A stretch of DNA of 6,751 bases from Thermoguttaceae bacterium (GTDB lineage Bacteria > Planctomycetota > Planctomycetia > Pirellulales > Thermoguttaceae), in assembly GCA_024653385.1 (NCBI GenBank), contig JANLFZ010000346.1:1-6751 (forward strand), written 5' to 3'. Every line of letters starts with the position of its first letter. Position 1 is the stretch's first letter. The notes beneath the pieces were generated by a model. The model was not told the origin of the DNA. It saw only the letters and a program-made list of their open reading frames with translations, and ran no database searches. Position numbers and translations under genes: made by a program. Of the stretch, positions 1 through 6,140 are shown one piece after another.

Positions 1-120
1 CCTGGCGATCTGCGCCTCATGCGGCGTGAGTTGGAACTCGGCCGCAATCGCCGCCCACGCCTCGTCGAGACAGGGGGAGCACGACCGAGCATTCGACGGC
101 GTAGGGGCACTCTCTCGCAT
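1..120 (-). CDS. LuxR-type helix-turn-helix protein, N-terminal fragment (partial)
   Basis: Forty codons from an ATG at 120 run to the left window edge without a stop. After a short Ser/Pro-rich leader the peptide reads LDEAWAAIAAEFQLTPHEAQIAR (in two pieces: LDEAWAAIAAEF, then QLTPHEAQIAR). The pattern W-x-x-I-A-x-x-x-x-L-T-P-x-E-A-x-I-A-R matches the first helices of LuxR/GerE-type DNA-binding domains, in the short HTH-only form common in Planctomycetota. The recognition helix would lie outside the window, so function cannot be confirmed. An in-frame TGA at 162-160 limits the upstream extension, and no other ATG or GTG lies between it and 120. The ribosome site before 120 is weak. A competing 48-codon frame (163 to 17) starts 8 bases after a good GGAGG but has no recognisable motif; it could be a leader or a chance frame. 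The gene may regulate the upstream cluster, but this is only proximity. Confidence 0.52.
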   Translation of the reverse strand, partial: MRESAPTPSNARSCSPCLDEAWAAIAAEFQLTPHEAQIAR

Positions 121-239
121 GGCGCTTCGTCGGAACCACGGCCACCAACGAACCCGATTTCATCGGCTCATCCTCCGCCACCCTGCGGCAGCGCACTCAG
201 TTCAGCCAGCGCCGGATCCGAGGGATGACTCGTTCTCGA
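121..239 (-). other. Short intergenic stretch between lnt and the HTH gene
   Basis: These 119 bases separate the stop of the Lnt gene from the presumed ATG of the HTH gene. On the minus strand a GGAGG lies at about 176-172, followed by an ATG at 163, which opens a short frame ending at 17. I see no convincing promoter hexamers, and no hairpin followed by a T run that would mark a terminator. The HTH gene may therefore be co-transcribed with lnt. Confidence 0.4.
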
Positions 240-1916
240 CTATACGGCTTCAGTTTCTTCGAGGGCCGTTCCCAGTCGCCGTTTTCGCAACACGCGACGC
301 AATGGCGGCCAACCGACCGATGCTGCCAAGAGCGGAAGGTACACGGTCCCGTCGACGATCCCTGGGGACCGGCAAGCAGGCGAACATGCGCGGTCCGATA
401 GTGGGCCGGCAACGTGGAAGACCGGCTTGAGCGGTTCGGGCATGTCCTGTCTTTGGAGAATTCGTCCGTGCCGATTGATGACGGCGGTTGTGCCGCCGAT
501 CGCAACGTGCAGGATGGTGCGGCGCGTTTCCACGGCGCGAAGCTGCGCCGCGGCCAGGCACCGCCGCTCAAAGCAACTTGCCAGGAAACCCCGGCGCAGC
601 AACCCGTGGTAGGCGCAGACGACGAACAGATCGGGGGGCGCCGTCCCCGCCGGGTACCAGTAGCGAGCGAAAGCCTCCGGGAAAAACAGGTCGTAGCACA
701 GACAGACGCCAAGACCGCGCGGGGTTCCGTCCGGGCTCGCAACGAGGAACGAACGCGGGTGCATGCCCGGGATAAGCGTTGAAGTTGCGGAGAACGGTTG
801 AGGGAGACGTATCCCAAGCCAGTTCACGAACCATCGCATCGCCGGGATCGGACGCTCCAAGATCGGCGCCAAGGCCCACTTGTCGTAAAAGGCCGTGATG
901 CCGTTCTTCGGCAAAACCAGGAACGCAGACTGTCGGCAGTGGACGGACTCCGAAGGGTCCCGGCGGAGCGCGCCCAGCACCAACGGTGCCCCCAGCTTCT
1001 GTGCGAGGTCGGCAAGAGCGTCGCCCACCTGTTGGGATGGTGCATCGACGACCACTCCATCCCTATCGGCGTGTGCCTCGATCGCGCAAGACCGGCCCCG
1101 GGAATCGCGGAGCGCCGTTTCACCCCATACGTACAGCGAGCACGCTTGCGCGGCGCCGGAATCGACGGAGGACAACGCGCCCGCGTCAATCGTCAGCCCG
1201 GCGCCGCCGCCGACCGACACGAAGCCCGGCACGACGGCTACCGATAGGCTCGGCGTGTGCTCGTCGGGCGGGGCGGTCACACCGCGTAGGAGCGAAAGAA
1301 GCAGGGGAACGAAACAAAGGCCGGCCGACACCGCTCCGCCGCCGGTCCGCTCGAAGACCTTGCTCAGAACTCGCCACAGACCGACGTTGGCAAGGACCAC
1401 GACGGCGGCGACGCCCAGAGGGCCAACAATTTCCGCAGACCGCAGCAACGGCTCGGTCGCTGGGCCAGCGAGCGCGATCTGCACAAAGGGTATCCCATGC
1501 TCGATGACCCAACCGCTGACGTATCGAAGGTTGCACTCGAAGCTCAGCCAGCACAGCAGCGCCGCGAGCGCCAACGGGACCCCGAAGCGCCTCACAAGGA
1601 GGCGGGAAATCAGGGAGCAGATGCAGAAATTGACGCCTCCGGCAACCAGTGCGACTGGCGCCAGAACGATGAGCCCCATGTACGTCCCGGTGTTCTCGGC
1701 GGCCATGAAAGCGCAGCCACCCACCACGAGCGCAGCACCGCAGAGGAAGCTCGCAACCGCGAAGGCGCCGAGCGAGGCGTCGCGGCCGAGCGCAAAGCAC
1801 CACGGCACGAGAAAGCAGTACACCAGCCAGGAGCAGCCGGGCAAGCAAAAAACCATGGCGCCAAGCACGGCCGTGGCCGCCAACGACAGGGCCACGGCGC
1901 GGTTCGCCAAGGTCAT
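240..1916 (-). CDS. lnt: Apolipoprotein N-acyltransferase (Lnt) family membrane protein
   Basis: Lnt transfers an acyl chain from phospholipid to the N-terminal diacylglyceryl-cysteine of lipoproteins, on the outer face of the cytoplasmic membrane. From the ATG at 1916 the protein has 558 residues. Hydrophobic segments lie near 5-25, 28-44, 50-72, 81-105, 112-125, 165-182 and 196-210. A carbon-nitrogen-hydrolase domain follows from about 221 to 512, then a short hydrophobic stretch near 547-560. The catalytic triad is visible as E266 (WGETAL), K346 (YDKWALAP) and C407 (CLCYD). E354, eight residues after the lysine, corresponds to the second conserved glutamate of Lnt. The RAVETRR...GGTTAVINRHGRI region also fits the family. 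The usual QGN motif at the domain entrance is replaced by VPGF. The start directly follows the previous stop (TGA-A-ATG), which suggests coupling. A GTG at 1946 after GAGGGA is a plausible longer start, overlapping the upstream gene by 29 bp. Family is secure; which lipoproteins it acts on is unknown, and a paralogue specialised for this cluster is possible. Confidence 0.92.
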   Translation of the reverse strand: MTLANRAVALSLAATAVLGAMVFCLPGCSWLVYCFLVPWCFALGRDASLGAFAVASFLCGAALVVGGCAFMAAENTGTYMGLIVLAPVALVAGGVNFCICSLISRLLVRRFGVPLALAALLCWLSFECNLRYVSGWVIEHGIPFVQIALAGPATEPLLRSAEIVGPLGVAAVVVLANVGLWRVLSKVFERTGGGAVSAGLCFVPLLLSLLRGVTAPPDEHTPSLSVAVVPGFVSVGGGAGLTIDAGALSSVDSGAAQACSLYVWGETALRDSRGRSCAIEAHADRDGVVVDAPSQQVGDALADLAQKLGAPLVLGALRRDPSESVHCRQSAFLVLPKNGITAFYDKWALAPILERPIPAMRWFVNWLGIRLPQPFSATSTLIPGMHPRSFLVASPDGTPRGLGVCLCYDLFFPEAFARYWYPAGTAPPDLFVVCAYHGLLRRGFLASCFERRCLAAAQLRAVETRRTILHVAIGGTTAVINRHGRILQRQDMPEPLKPVFHVAGPLSDRACSPACRSPGIVDGTVYLPLLAASVGWPPLRRVLRKRRLGTALEETEAV

Positions 1917-1917
1917 T

Positions 1918-2991
1918 TCAACCTGCGCGGCTTGCGCTCGACTCACGACTAATCCCTCGTTGTCGCTGTCTTTTTCCGTGACGGCGTGCCCACCAGATCC
2001 CCGCAAACGAAAGCACGGCCGCCACCAACGCGATTGCTACCCACGGCCAGCGTGACGTCGCGGGCGCGCCGTCCACGCCCAAAACTCCGCAACCCTCAAG
2101 TGTGAACTCGGACTCCGCGGGCGTATCGAAGGAGAGGTCTTGAACCGTAAACTCGACCCGTTCTACGTGGTTCAGATTAACGCGGTTGAGTTCCTCGACC
2201 ACACGATGGAGGATCGGTTTCCCATCCTGTTTGGCGTACTCCACGATGCCCGTTCTCCGCACGCGCGGCGCGCCTTTCCCATCCGAAATGACGTAGCTGT
2301 AACGGCGAACCGCGAACCCGACATCGGCCCCGAGGACGAACTCGTAGCGGACCTGGAACGCCTCCCGGTCAGACAGCACAGTCTGTGTACCACACAAAAG
2401 CGCATCACTGGGCGACGACGGATCTGGAACGACCTGCACATCCTTAACGTCGCCACTAGAGAACAGCTCGCGAATCGACCACCCCTTGGCGTGATCGGTC
2501 GCAAAGGCCGCGCGGCAGCGCCACAACGACGCATCGACGTTCCGCTTCTGCACCTCCCGTCCTTCGCCCGGTGCGCTGGAAAGCAGCACCACCTGGGGTT
2601 CCGCATCCCGTTTGTGCTGCGTGACCGTAAACGACGTAATAGGGTGAAGCACGCAAAGAAACCTTACGCCGTCGCGTGCTTCTTCGTACTTTACGCGGTC
2701 CCCCGCCTGAACCCACCGTACAGACCTGGGGGCAGACTGTTGCGTAGTCGGCGAACCGGCGCGGACATGGGACGTGCCACGCACGATCCCACGCATGTCC
2801 ACGTTGGAGTACAATGCTTCAACGGCGCTCAGCCTCGAGAACAGCTCCGCGAGGGTCGGCACGGCAGCGCTGGGTCGGGCAGAAAGCAGCACGCTCGTGA
2901 AGCACGCCATCGCGAAGAGCCACGCGCGTTTCGCCGCCAGGCGCGGCAGACGGGTTCGCGCCGCGGCTTCAGTAGATGACCGTGGGCGCAT
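1918..2991 (-). CDS. Exported protein with C-terminal membrane anchor, unknown function
   Basis: I do not recognise a named family. The 357-residue product begins with a long basic n-region, then a hydrophobic core (about 22-37) and a likely signal-peptidase site after SAA (41-43). A large mostly beta-type domain follows, then one transmembrane segment at about 315-335 and a basic tail of some 22 residues. This predicts a periplasmic domain held in the membrane at its C-terminus. The opening stretch (LAELFSRLSAVEALYSNV) and the late stretch (HVERVEFTVQDLSFDTPAESEFTL) resemble LolA/LppX-like lipoprotein-binding proteins in style. That similarity is impressionistic and needs a structure prediction. 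The start is set by a strong AAGGAGG six bases before the ATG at 2991; the ATG at 2994 is only three bases from it, and a more distal start at 3033 lacks this support. The stop is one base before the Lnt ATG, so the two are probably translated from one message. Confidence 0.85.
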   Translation of the reverse strand: MRPRSSTEAAARTRLPRLAAKRAWLFAMACFTSVLLSARPSAAVPTLAELFSRLSAVEALYSNVDMRGIVRGTSHVRAGSPTTQQSAPRSVRWVQAGDRVKYEEARDGVRFLCVLHPITSFTVTQHKRDAEPQVVLLSSAPGEGREVQKRNVDASLWRCRAAFATDHAKGWSIRELFSSGDVKDVQVVPDPSSPSDALLCGTQTVLSDREAFQVRYEFVLGADVGFAVRRYSYVISDGKGAPRVRRTGIVEYAKQDGKPILHRVVEELNRVNLNHVERVEFTVQDLSFDTPAESEFTLEGCGVLGVDGAPATSRWPWVAIALVAAVLSFAGIWWARRHGKRQRQRGISRESSASRAG

Positions 2992-3006
2992 CATCGGCCT
3001 CCTTCC
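2976..3006 (-). promoter_or_regulatory. Strong ribosome binding site and tandem ATG start
   Basis: Read on the minus strand, GGAAGGAGGCCGATGATG carries a near-perfect anti-16S match (AAGGAGG). Two consecutive ATG codons follow, at 2994 and 2991, with spacers of three and six bases. The second gives the usual spacing. This is the best ribosome site in the window. It follows the longest intergenic gap, which is consistent with independent initiation after that gap. Confidence 0.7.
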
Positions 3007-3166
3007 ACGAATGCAGTTACAGGTCTGCGTCACAGAGAGCTGCGGCCGTTACGCGCGCCGCGCGATGGGCGGTGCGCACCCCGGCGCAGGCTACCACCCG
3101 CGCCCGGCGACACCGTGCCCGCCGCGCGGCATAACAACCATGGCACGCTATCCCTCGCCACGGAAG
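2992..3166 (-). other. 175-bp intergenic gap dividing the cluster
   Basis: This is the longest non-coding stretch inside the cluster; other junctions are 39 bp or less, or overlap. It is very GC-rich and contains the hairpin at 3098-3129, a perfect 10-bp palindrome GGTGCGCACC at 3071-3080, and the ribosome site of the downstream gene. A promoter for the anchored-protein/lnt pair could lie here, but no convincing -35/-10 pair is visible. Confidence 0.5.
3098..3129 (-). terminator. GC-rich hairpin, possible attenuator or terminator without U-tract
   Basis: On the plus strand CCGCGC (3098-3103) pairs with GCGCGG (3124-3129), and GGCG (3106-3109) pairs with CGCC (3120-3123). This leaves a 2-base bulge (3104-3105) and a 10-base loop (3110-3119), giving ten G:C pairs. 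It sits 38 bp past the stop of the 85-aa peptide gene. No T run follows on either strand, so it is not a canonical intrinsic terminator. It could stabilise the 3' end of the upstream message. In DNA this GC-rich, chance pairing is also possible. Confidence 0.35.
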
Positions 3167-3424
3167 CTACCTGCACCGACAGTTTGCCGAGCCGATCGCC
3201 GGTTCGCAGGCGTTCTCGGCAAAGTTAGGAATACCACCACCTGCTGCCCAGACGCAAGTGCCTGCGCATTCAGGGTACGGAGTACACGGTGCCGCGCTGT
3301 TCCCCATAACCGGAGTGCATCCCCCTCCATGCGCGGCATCGGCGGAAAGGCCGATCCCGACGACAGCCATCGAAAGAAACAACGTCGCGTAGAGGACCGG
3401 TGTCACAATCAGACGAACGAACAT
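3167..3424 (-). CDS. Small exported cysteine-rich peptide (85 aa, 7 Cys)
   Basis: I do not recognise the family. The product has a clear signal peptide: a short basic start (MFVRL), a hydrophobic core (about 5-26) and a likely cleavage after ADA (28-30). The mature part is about 55 residues, rich in Gly, Ala and Pro. It carries seven cysteines at about 36, 47, 53, 57, 73, 81 and 83, the last two in a CRC motif just before the stop. The cysteines imply folding by disulfides, or metal binding, outside the cytoplasm. The ATG at 3424 is preceded by GGGAG with a 7-base spacer; a TTG 21 bp upstream is less likely. The N-terminal two thirds overlap the far end of the longer DUF1573-like frame, so one of the two boundaries must be judged. 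I favour this gene because it has a ribosome site, a signal peptide and a cysteine pattern comparable to the 101-aa peptide encoded upstream. Confidence 0.74.
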   Translation of the reverse strand: MFVRLIVTPVLYATLFLSMAVVGIGLSADAAHGGGCTPVMGNSAAPCTPYPECAGTCVWAAGGGIPNFAENACEPAIGSANCRCR

Positions 3425-4109
3425 TGGCTGACTCCCAAAAAACAAGACGCGCGGAGAGGCACGACGCTCTGCGCCGCACCGGAGGACCCCGCGGCAGTGC
3501 AGAGCGCTGCAAGTCCGCGGCCGAACCTACAGGCGCGCCATTGGTGCCCGGTGCGTCCGACTCGCCAGAAGGCGGACTCTTGTCGGTGCCACCATGAACT
3601 TCAACGATCGGCTGCTCGCGAGCAACATCCGCAATGAACCTCACATACGTCGTCCACTCGCCGGAGGCGTTGGCCGGGACCGTCACAACAACGGGAACGT
3701 CACGATAGCCAAATGGGGCCAGCACGACCGGAAACGGTCCCTTCGGCCCGGAACACCGGCACGTTGCCTCGGCGCCAAGCACCGTGACGCAGCCGGCGCT
3801 CAGGCTCTGGAAACGGACGGTGATCTCCCTCGTCTGACCCGGCTTCGCGTCGCCCACCCACACGACGCGCGTCTCAAGTAGAAGCCGCTGCCCCTGCAAG
3901 AACGCCAACAGGCCTCTTGGTCCTCCGGTGAAATACATCATGACCGCGACGGGAGCGACCAGCACCACGAGAAACACAACCCAAGGGCCCAGCTTGAATG
4001 CCAAGCGGTATGGCACCCGAGGAAACGAGCGCGGCGCCGGCCGAAGTTCTTGGCCGCCACCTTCGCGATTGCTCAAGGTGCAAACGGATTGAAGTGATTG
4101 TGCATCCAT
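3270..4109 (-). CDS. Membrane-anchored DUF1573-like protein, C-terminus uncertain
   Basis: The frame encodes 279 residues. A cytoplasmic N-terminus (1-40) leads to one transmembrane segment (about 41-60) and an extracytoplasmic Ig-like domain (about 78-173). That domain follows the DUF1573 plan: a strand-rich start, a cysteine cluster (C107, then C117 and C119 in TCRCSG), a PFPVVLAPFGYRDVPV stretch and a terminal VEVHG. It is divergent and lacks the typical NTG motif. A Pro/Gly/Ser-rich linker (about 174-205) follows. The last 70 or so residues become Arg- and Cys-rich, look like out-of-frame translation, and overlap the 85-aa peptide gene by 155 bp. The true product may therefore be shorter, for example through an indel near 3530-3600 (a +1 frame stops at 3527). 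The ATG at 4109 lies 16 bp after the previous stop with no strong ribosome site; a GTG at 4121 is an alternative. It adjoins another DUF1573 gene and may be a diverged duplicate. Confidence 0.72.
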   Translation of the reverse strand: MDAQSLQSVCTLSNREGGGQELRPAPRSFPRVPYRLAFKLGPWVVFLVVLVAPVAVMMYFTGGPRGLLAFLQGQRLLLETRVVWVGDAKPGQTREITVRFQSLSAGCVTVLGAEATCRCSGPKGPFPVVLAPFGYRDVPVVVTVPANASGEWTTYVRFIADVAREQPIVEVHGGTDKSPPSGESDAPGTNGAPVGSAADLQRSALPRGPPVRRRASCLSARLVFWESANVRSSDCDTGPLRDVVSFDGCRRDRPFRRCRAWRGMHSGYGEQRGTVYSVP

Positions 4110-4125
4110 TGGTGCGTTCACGCAG

Positions 4126-4623
4126 TCACTGCACGGGTGATACGGACTTTGGCAAATCTCCCCCAGATCGGCGGGCGACGTTGGCCCACACCTCAAGTCT
4201 GAGCACGCCTCTGTTCGGGTCGCTTGAAAAGACCGCGACGCTCTTTCGCACCTTTCCTTCCAAGCTCGTTGGCACCAGGGCGACACGCACAAGGCCGGTC
4301 GCGCCAGGCGGGATGGGCGATTCCGGGAACCCGAGCACCGTAACGCACCCGCCGCAGCCCGATTTCACGTCCCGAACCACCAGGGGACGGGCGCCCGTGT
4401 TCCGGAGCACAAACTCACACGGCAATGCCGCGGTGTCTGATATCGTACCGAAGTCCCGCACCGGATCGTCGCATTCAATCCTTGGCGGCCAAAAGCACGG
4501 GCCAAGAAACCGGGAATAGGTGACGTAACCCAGCACCCCAAGGAAGGCGCTGAACGCGACGGCGAACATGCCGACACGCCACCACCTGGCAATTGTGTGT
4601 ATGGATCGAAAGCCCATCTTCAC
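4126..4623 (-). CDS. Membrane-anchored DUF1573 protein (165 aa)
   Basis: This is a single-pass membrane protein with a C-terminal DUF1573 domain, an Ig-like extracytoplasmic fold whose biochemical role is not established. A basic N-terminus precedes a transmembrane helix (about 17-36). The domain runs from about 47 to 150. Its family landmarks are FGTI at 58-61, LRNTGARPL at 73-81, the SGCGGC cysteine motif at 88-93, IPPG at 104-107 and the late FSSDP at 132-136. Additional cysteines at 43, 51 and 69 are also predicted outside the membrane, so disulfides or exchange with a thioredoxin partner are possible. The GTG start at 4623 overlaps the stop of the 101-aa peptide gene (GTGA), a typical coupling arrangement. 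GGAG lies five bases upstream, inside the end of that gene. An ATG at 4617 is possible but spaced worse. The coupling suggests the peptide and this protein are made together. Confidence 0.9.
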   Translation of the reverse strand: MKMGFRSIHTIARWWRVGMFAVAFSAFLGVLGYVTYSRFLGPCFWPPRIECDDPVRDFGTISDTAALPCEFVLRNTGARPLVVRDVKSGCGGCVTVLGFPESPIPPGATGLVRVALVPTSLEGKVRKSVAVFSSDPNRGVLRLEVWANVARRSGGDLPKSVSPVQ

Positions 4624-4925
4624 TCAGGCTCCGGACAGCAAAGCGTGGTAGGCTCCTCCGGGGCTGGCGACCAACAGCCGCAGGAGGCGCTGGGCCCGTT
4701 GGTGCCATCGTCGCAACACACGTAGTCGTTGGGGATGCAGGTGCCGTGGCAGCACTGCGAGCCCTCCGGGCAAGGGGTGTACGGTCCACACTCCGTGCCC
4801 TCAGCGACAGCCGGGGATGGATCGGGCACAGCGCTAGCCAAGATCAGCGCGAGCCCGGCGTAGACCAGCGCGCCTGCAACGTAGCGCCGCCCCAGGGAAA
4901 GGACGTTCCAAATCGTCTGAAGCAC
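4620..4925 (-). CDS. Small exported cysteine-rich peptide (101 aa, 11 Cys)
   Basis: The 101-residue product has a signal peptide with a basic RR at 13-14, a hydrophobic core (about 16-32) and a probable cleavage after AVA (39-41). The mature 60 residues contain eleven cysteines and many Pro, Glu and Gly. The order is C-x5-C-x5-CC-x3-C-x6-CC, then CGC, then a final CC. The core CPEGSQCCHGTCIPNDYVCC resembles granulin-like and other CC-containing cystine-rich modules better known from eukaryotic and myxobacterial exported proteins. This is motif resemblance, not homology I can establish. Start choice: GTG at 4925 has AAGGAG seven bases upstream, whereas the TTG at 4946 would place that site inside the gene. 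The gene follows the 391-aa anchored protein by 39 bp and overlaps the DUF1573 gene by 4 bp. Function is unknown; structural, signalling or toxin-like roles are all open. Confidence 0.8.
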   Translation of the reverse strand: MLQTIWNVLSLGRRYVAGALVYAGLALILASAVPDPSPAVAEGTECGPYTPCPEGSQCCHGTCIPNDYVCCDDGTNGPSASCGCWSPAPEEPTTLCCPEPE

Positions 4926-4964
4926 TGTTTCGCTCCTTCCAGGCAAAGGAGTCCGCGCCGCTGG

Positions 4965-6140
4965 TCAAACACGCCCAGCGCGCGGCGACTTCCGGGACAC
5001 ACGCAAACCGAGGATTACGAGCACTACGCCCAGTATTACGCCATGAATGGAGATAACGGACAGAAGACGAGGAATGCGTGTAGCTACACGGAACTTGGCA
5101 ACGTCAAACTCGGAAAGCGCGACCGGCCCGGGCGCGATACGCTCGACGTCGAAAACCTGCCGATGCACGACCCTTTCCTTGCCGCTGGCGATCTCCCGCA
5201 GACTCGTCTCTCTGGCGTACTTTTTCAGCAGTGGAACGCCCTCGTGCTCGCCGCTATACAGACACCGATGGACGACGATCCGAAGCTGCTTGCGGTCCCG
5301 CTCGGTTATCTCCTCGTGGCGAATGTCTTTCACTGCCCATGCGCGCTTGCGGTAAAACCGCAATAGCGTGCGGTTGGCATTGCCCTTGGACGCATGTACT
5401 GAGGTCACCGCAACGAGTTGCTCGTTTGCGTCGTCAAGCAACTCGACCTTCGCAATCGTGTTAGCCCCGCCATCCCGAAGCAGCATCGCGTCCAACGACA
5501 GCGCCCCCTCCGCAAAGGGAGCGATATGGAACGAATAACGAGCTAGCTCGTCGATGCCCTTCCGGCTCTTGGCACGGCCCATCACGAAGTACTCTCCATC
5601 GGAGGGACGTTGGCCGAAGAGGTATGCCTCATCGGCGGTTATAATCGCAACCCCCAGCCTGATCGGCTTAGAGAGATCGCGAGGATCATACTCGCGCCCG
5701 TCCATGCGATAGTGGTTTCCGCCATTGGCGTGGAAAGCGAAGTGTCTTTCCTCGGTCAGAACTACCTCGGCGGCGCTTGAGCTACCCGAGACGTCGCGCG
5801 CCAGAGGGGGAATCGCCCACACCCTTTCGCGGGCCTCGATCGCAATGTTGTCGTGGCAGCGCTTCAACCGCGCGAAGTTCGCGCGGTACTCGTTGAGCAG
5901 ATCCTTCTCCTTGGCCGAAAGGTTGGCGAACTTGCCCGTGAAAGCGGTGGCCGCGGGCTCGCCAAGTCCAACCGTTGAACGCGCATCCGGCATTGCGGCT
6001 TTGGCCTCCGGCGTGCTGCGCACCTTCTCCGTGGGTCGAGCCGCAAGCGACATGAGGCCCAGTATGGGCGACAGCATCGGCAGCGCCACAAAGGCTGCCA
6101 AAGTGAACATGCGGTCACAAGGTCTCGTCGTTCCCGGCAT
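4965..6140 (-). CDS. Exported protein with C-terminal membrane anchor, unknown function (391 aa)
   Basis: No named family is recognised. An N-terminal hydrophobic segment (about 11-33) acts as a signal or anchor. It is followed by a Pro/Ala/Thr linker, a charged helical stretch (about 74-105) and a large mixed alpha/beta domain. A C-terminal transmembrane helix (about 360-379) ends in a basic tail (RVSRKSPRAGR). The central VVLTEERHFAFHANGGNHYRMDG region and the later FDVERIAPGPVALSEFDVAKF region parallel the plan of the 357-aa protein at 1918-2991, although direct sequence identity looks low. The ATG at 6140 gives a basic n-region (TTRPCDR) and has GGAG close upstream. It overlaps the thioredoxin frame by 26 bp. 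The ATG at 6110, four bases past that stop, is the alternative, but would leave the hydrophobic core without a positive leader. Either way the gene is tightly linked to the redox gene. Confidence 0.86.
   Translation of the reverse strand: MPGTTRPCDRMFTLAAFVALPMLSPILGLMSLAARPTEKVRSTPEAKAAMPDARSTVGLGEPAATAFTGKFANLSAKEKDLLNEYRANFARLKRCHDNIAIEARERVWAIPPLARDVSGSSSAAEVVLTEERHFAFHANGGNHYRMDGREYDPRDLSKPIRLGVAIITADEAYLFGQRPSDGEYFVMGRAKSRKGIDELARYSFHIAPFAEGALSLDAMLLRDGGANTIAKVELLDDANEQLVAVTSVHASKGNANRTLLRFYRKRAWAVKDIRHEEITERDRKQLRIVVHRCLYSGEHEGVPLLKKYARETSLREIASGKERVVHRQVFDVERIAPGPVALSEFDVAKFRVATRIPRLLSVISIHGVILGVVLVILGLRVSRKSPRAGRV

Noticed and set aside
197..817. Minus-strand frame of 206 codons inside the Lnt gene
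   Set aside because: It overlaps the catalytic half of Lnt in another frame, including the active-site cysteine region, and has Arg/Ser-rich shadow composition.
895..2055. Long plus-strand open frame of 386 codons
   Set aside because: It is antisense to the Lnt gene, whose catalytic triad and membrane segments are clear. The plus frame gives a Thr/Arg/Pro-rich product with no motif, as expected for a shadow in GC-rich DNA.
2140..3637. Plus-strand open frames over the 357-aa protein, gap and peptide genes
   Set aside because: Arg-rich translations without signal or domain features, antisense to genes with good ribosome sites and signal peptides.
3167..4925. Bacteriocin or lasso-type peptide cluster with double-glycine leaders
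   Set aside because: Both peptides carry ordinary Sec-type signal peptides, no GG leader is visible, and no peptidase-ABC transporter, cyclase or other maturation enzyme is encoded in the window.
4965..5070. Possible PEP-CTERM or LPXTG-like sorting signal at the C-terminus of the anchored proteins
   Set aside because: Both anchored proteins end with helix plus basic tail, but neither has a PEP, LPXTG or similar motif just before the helix; plain C-terminal membrane anchoring is simpler.
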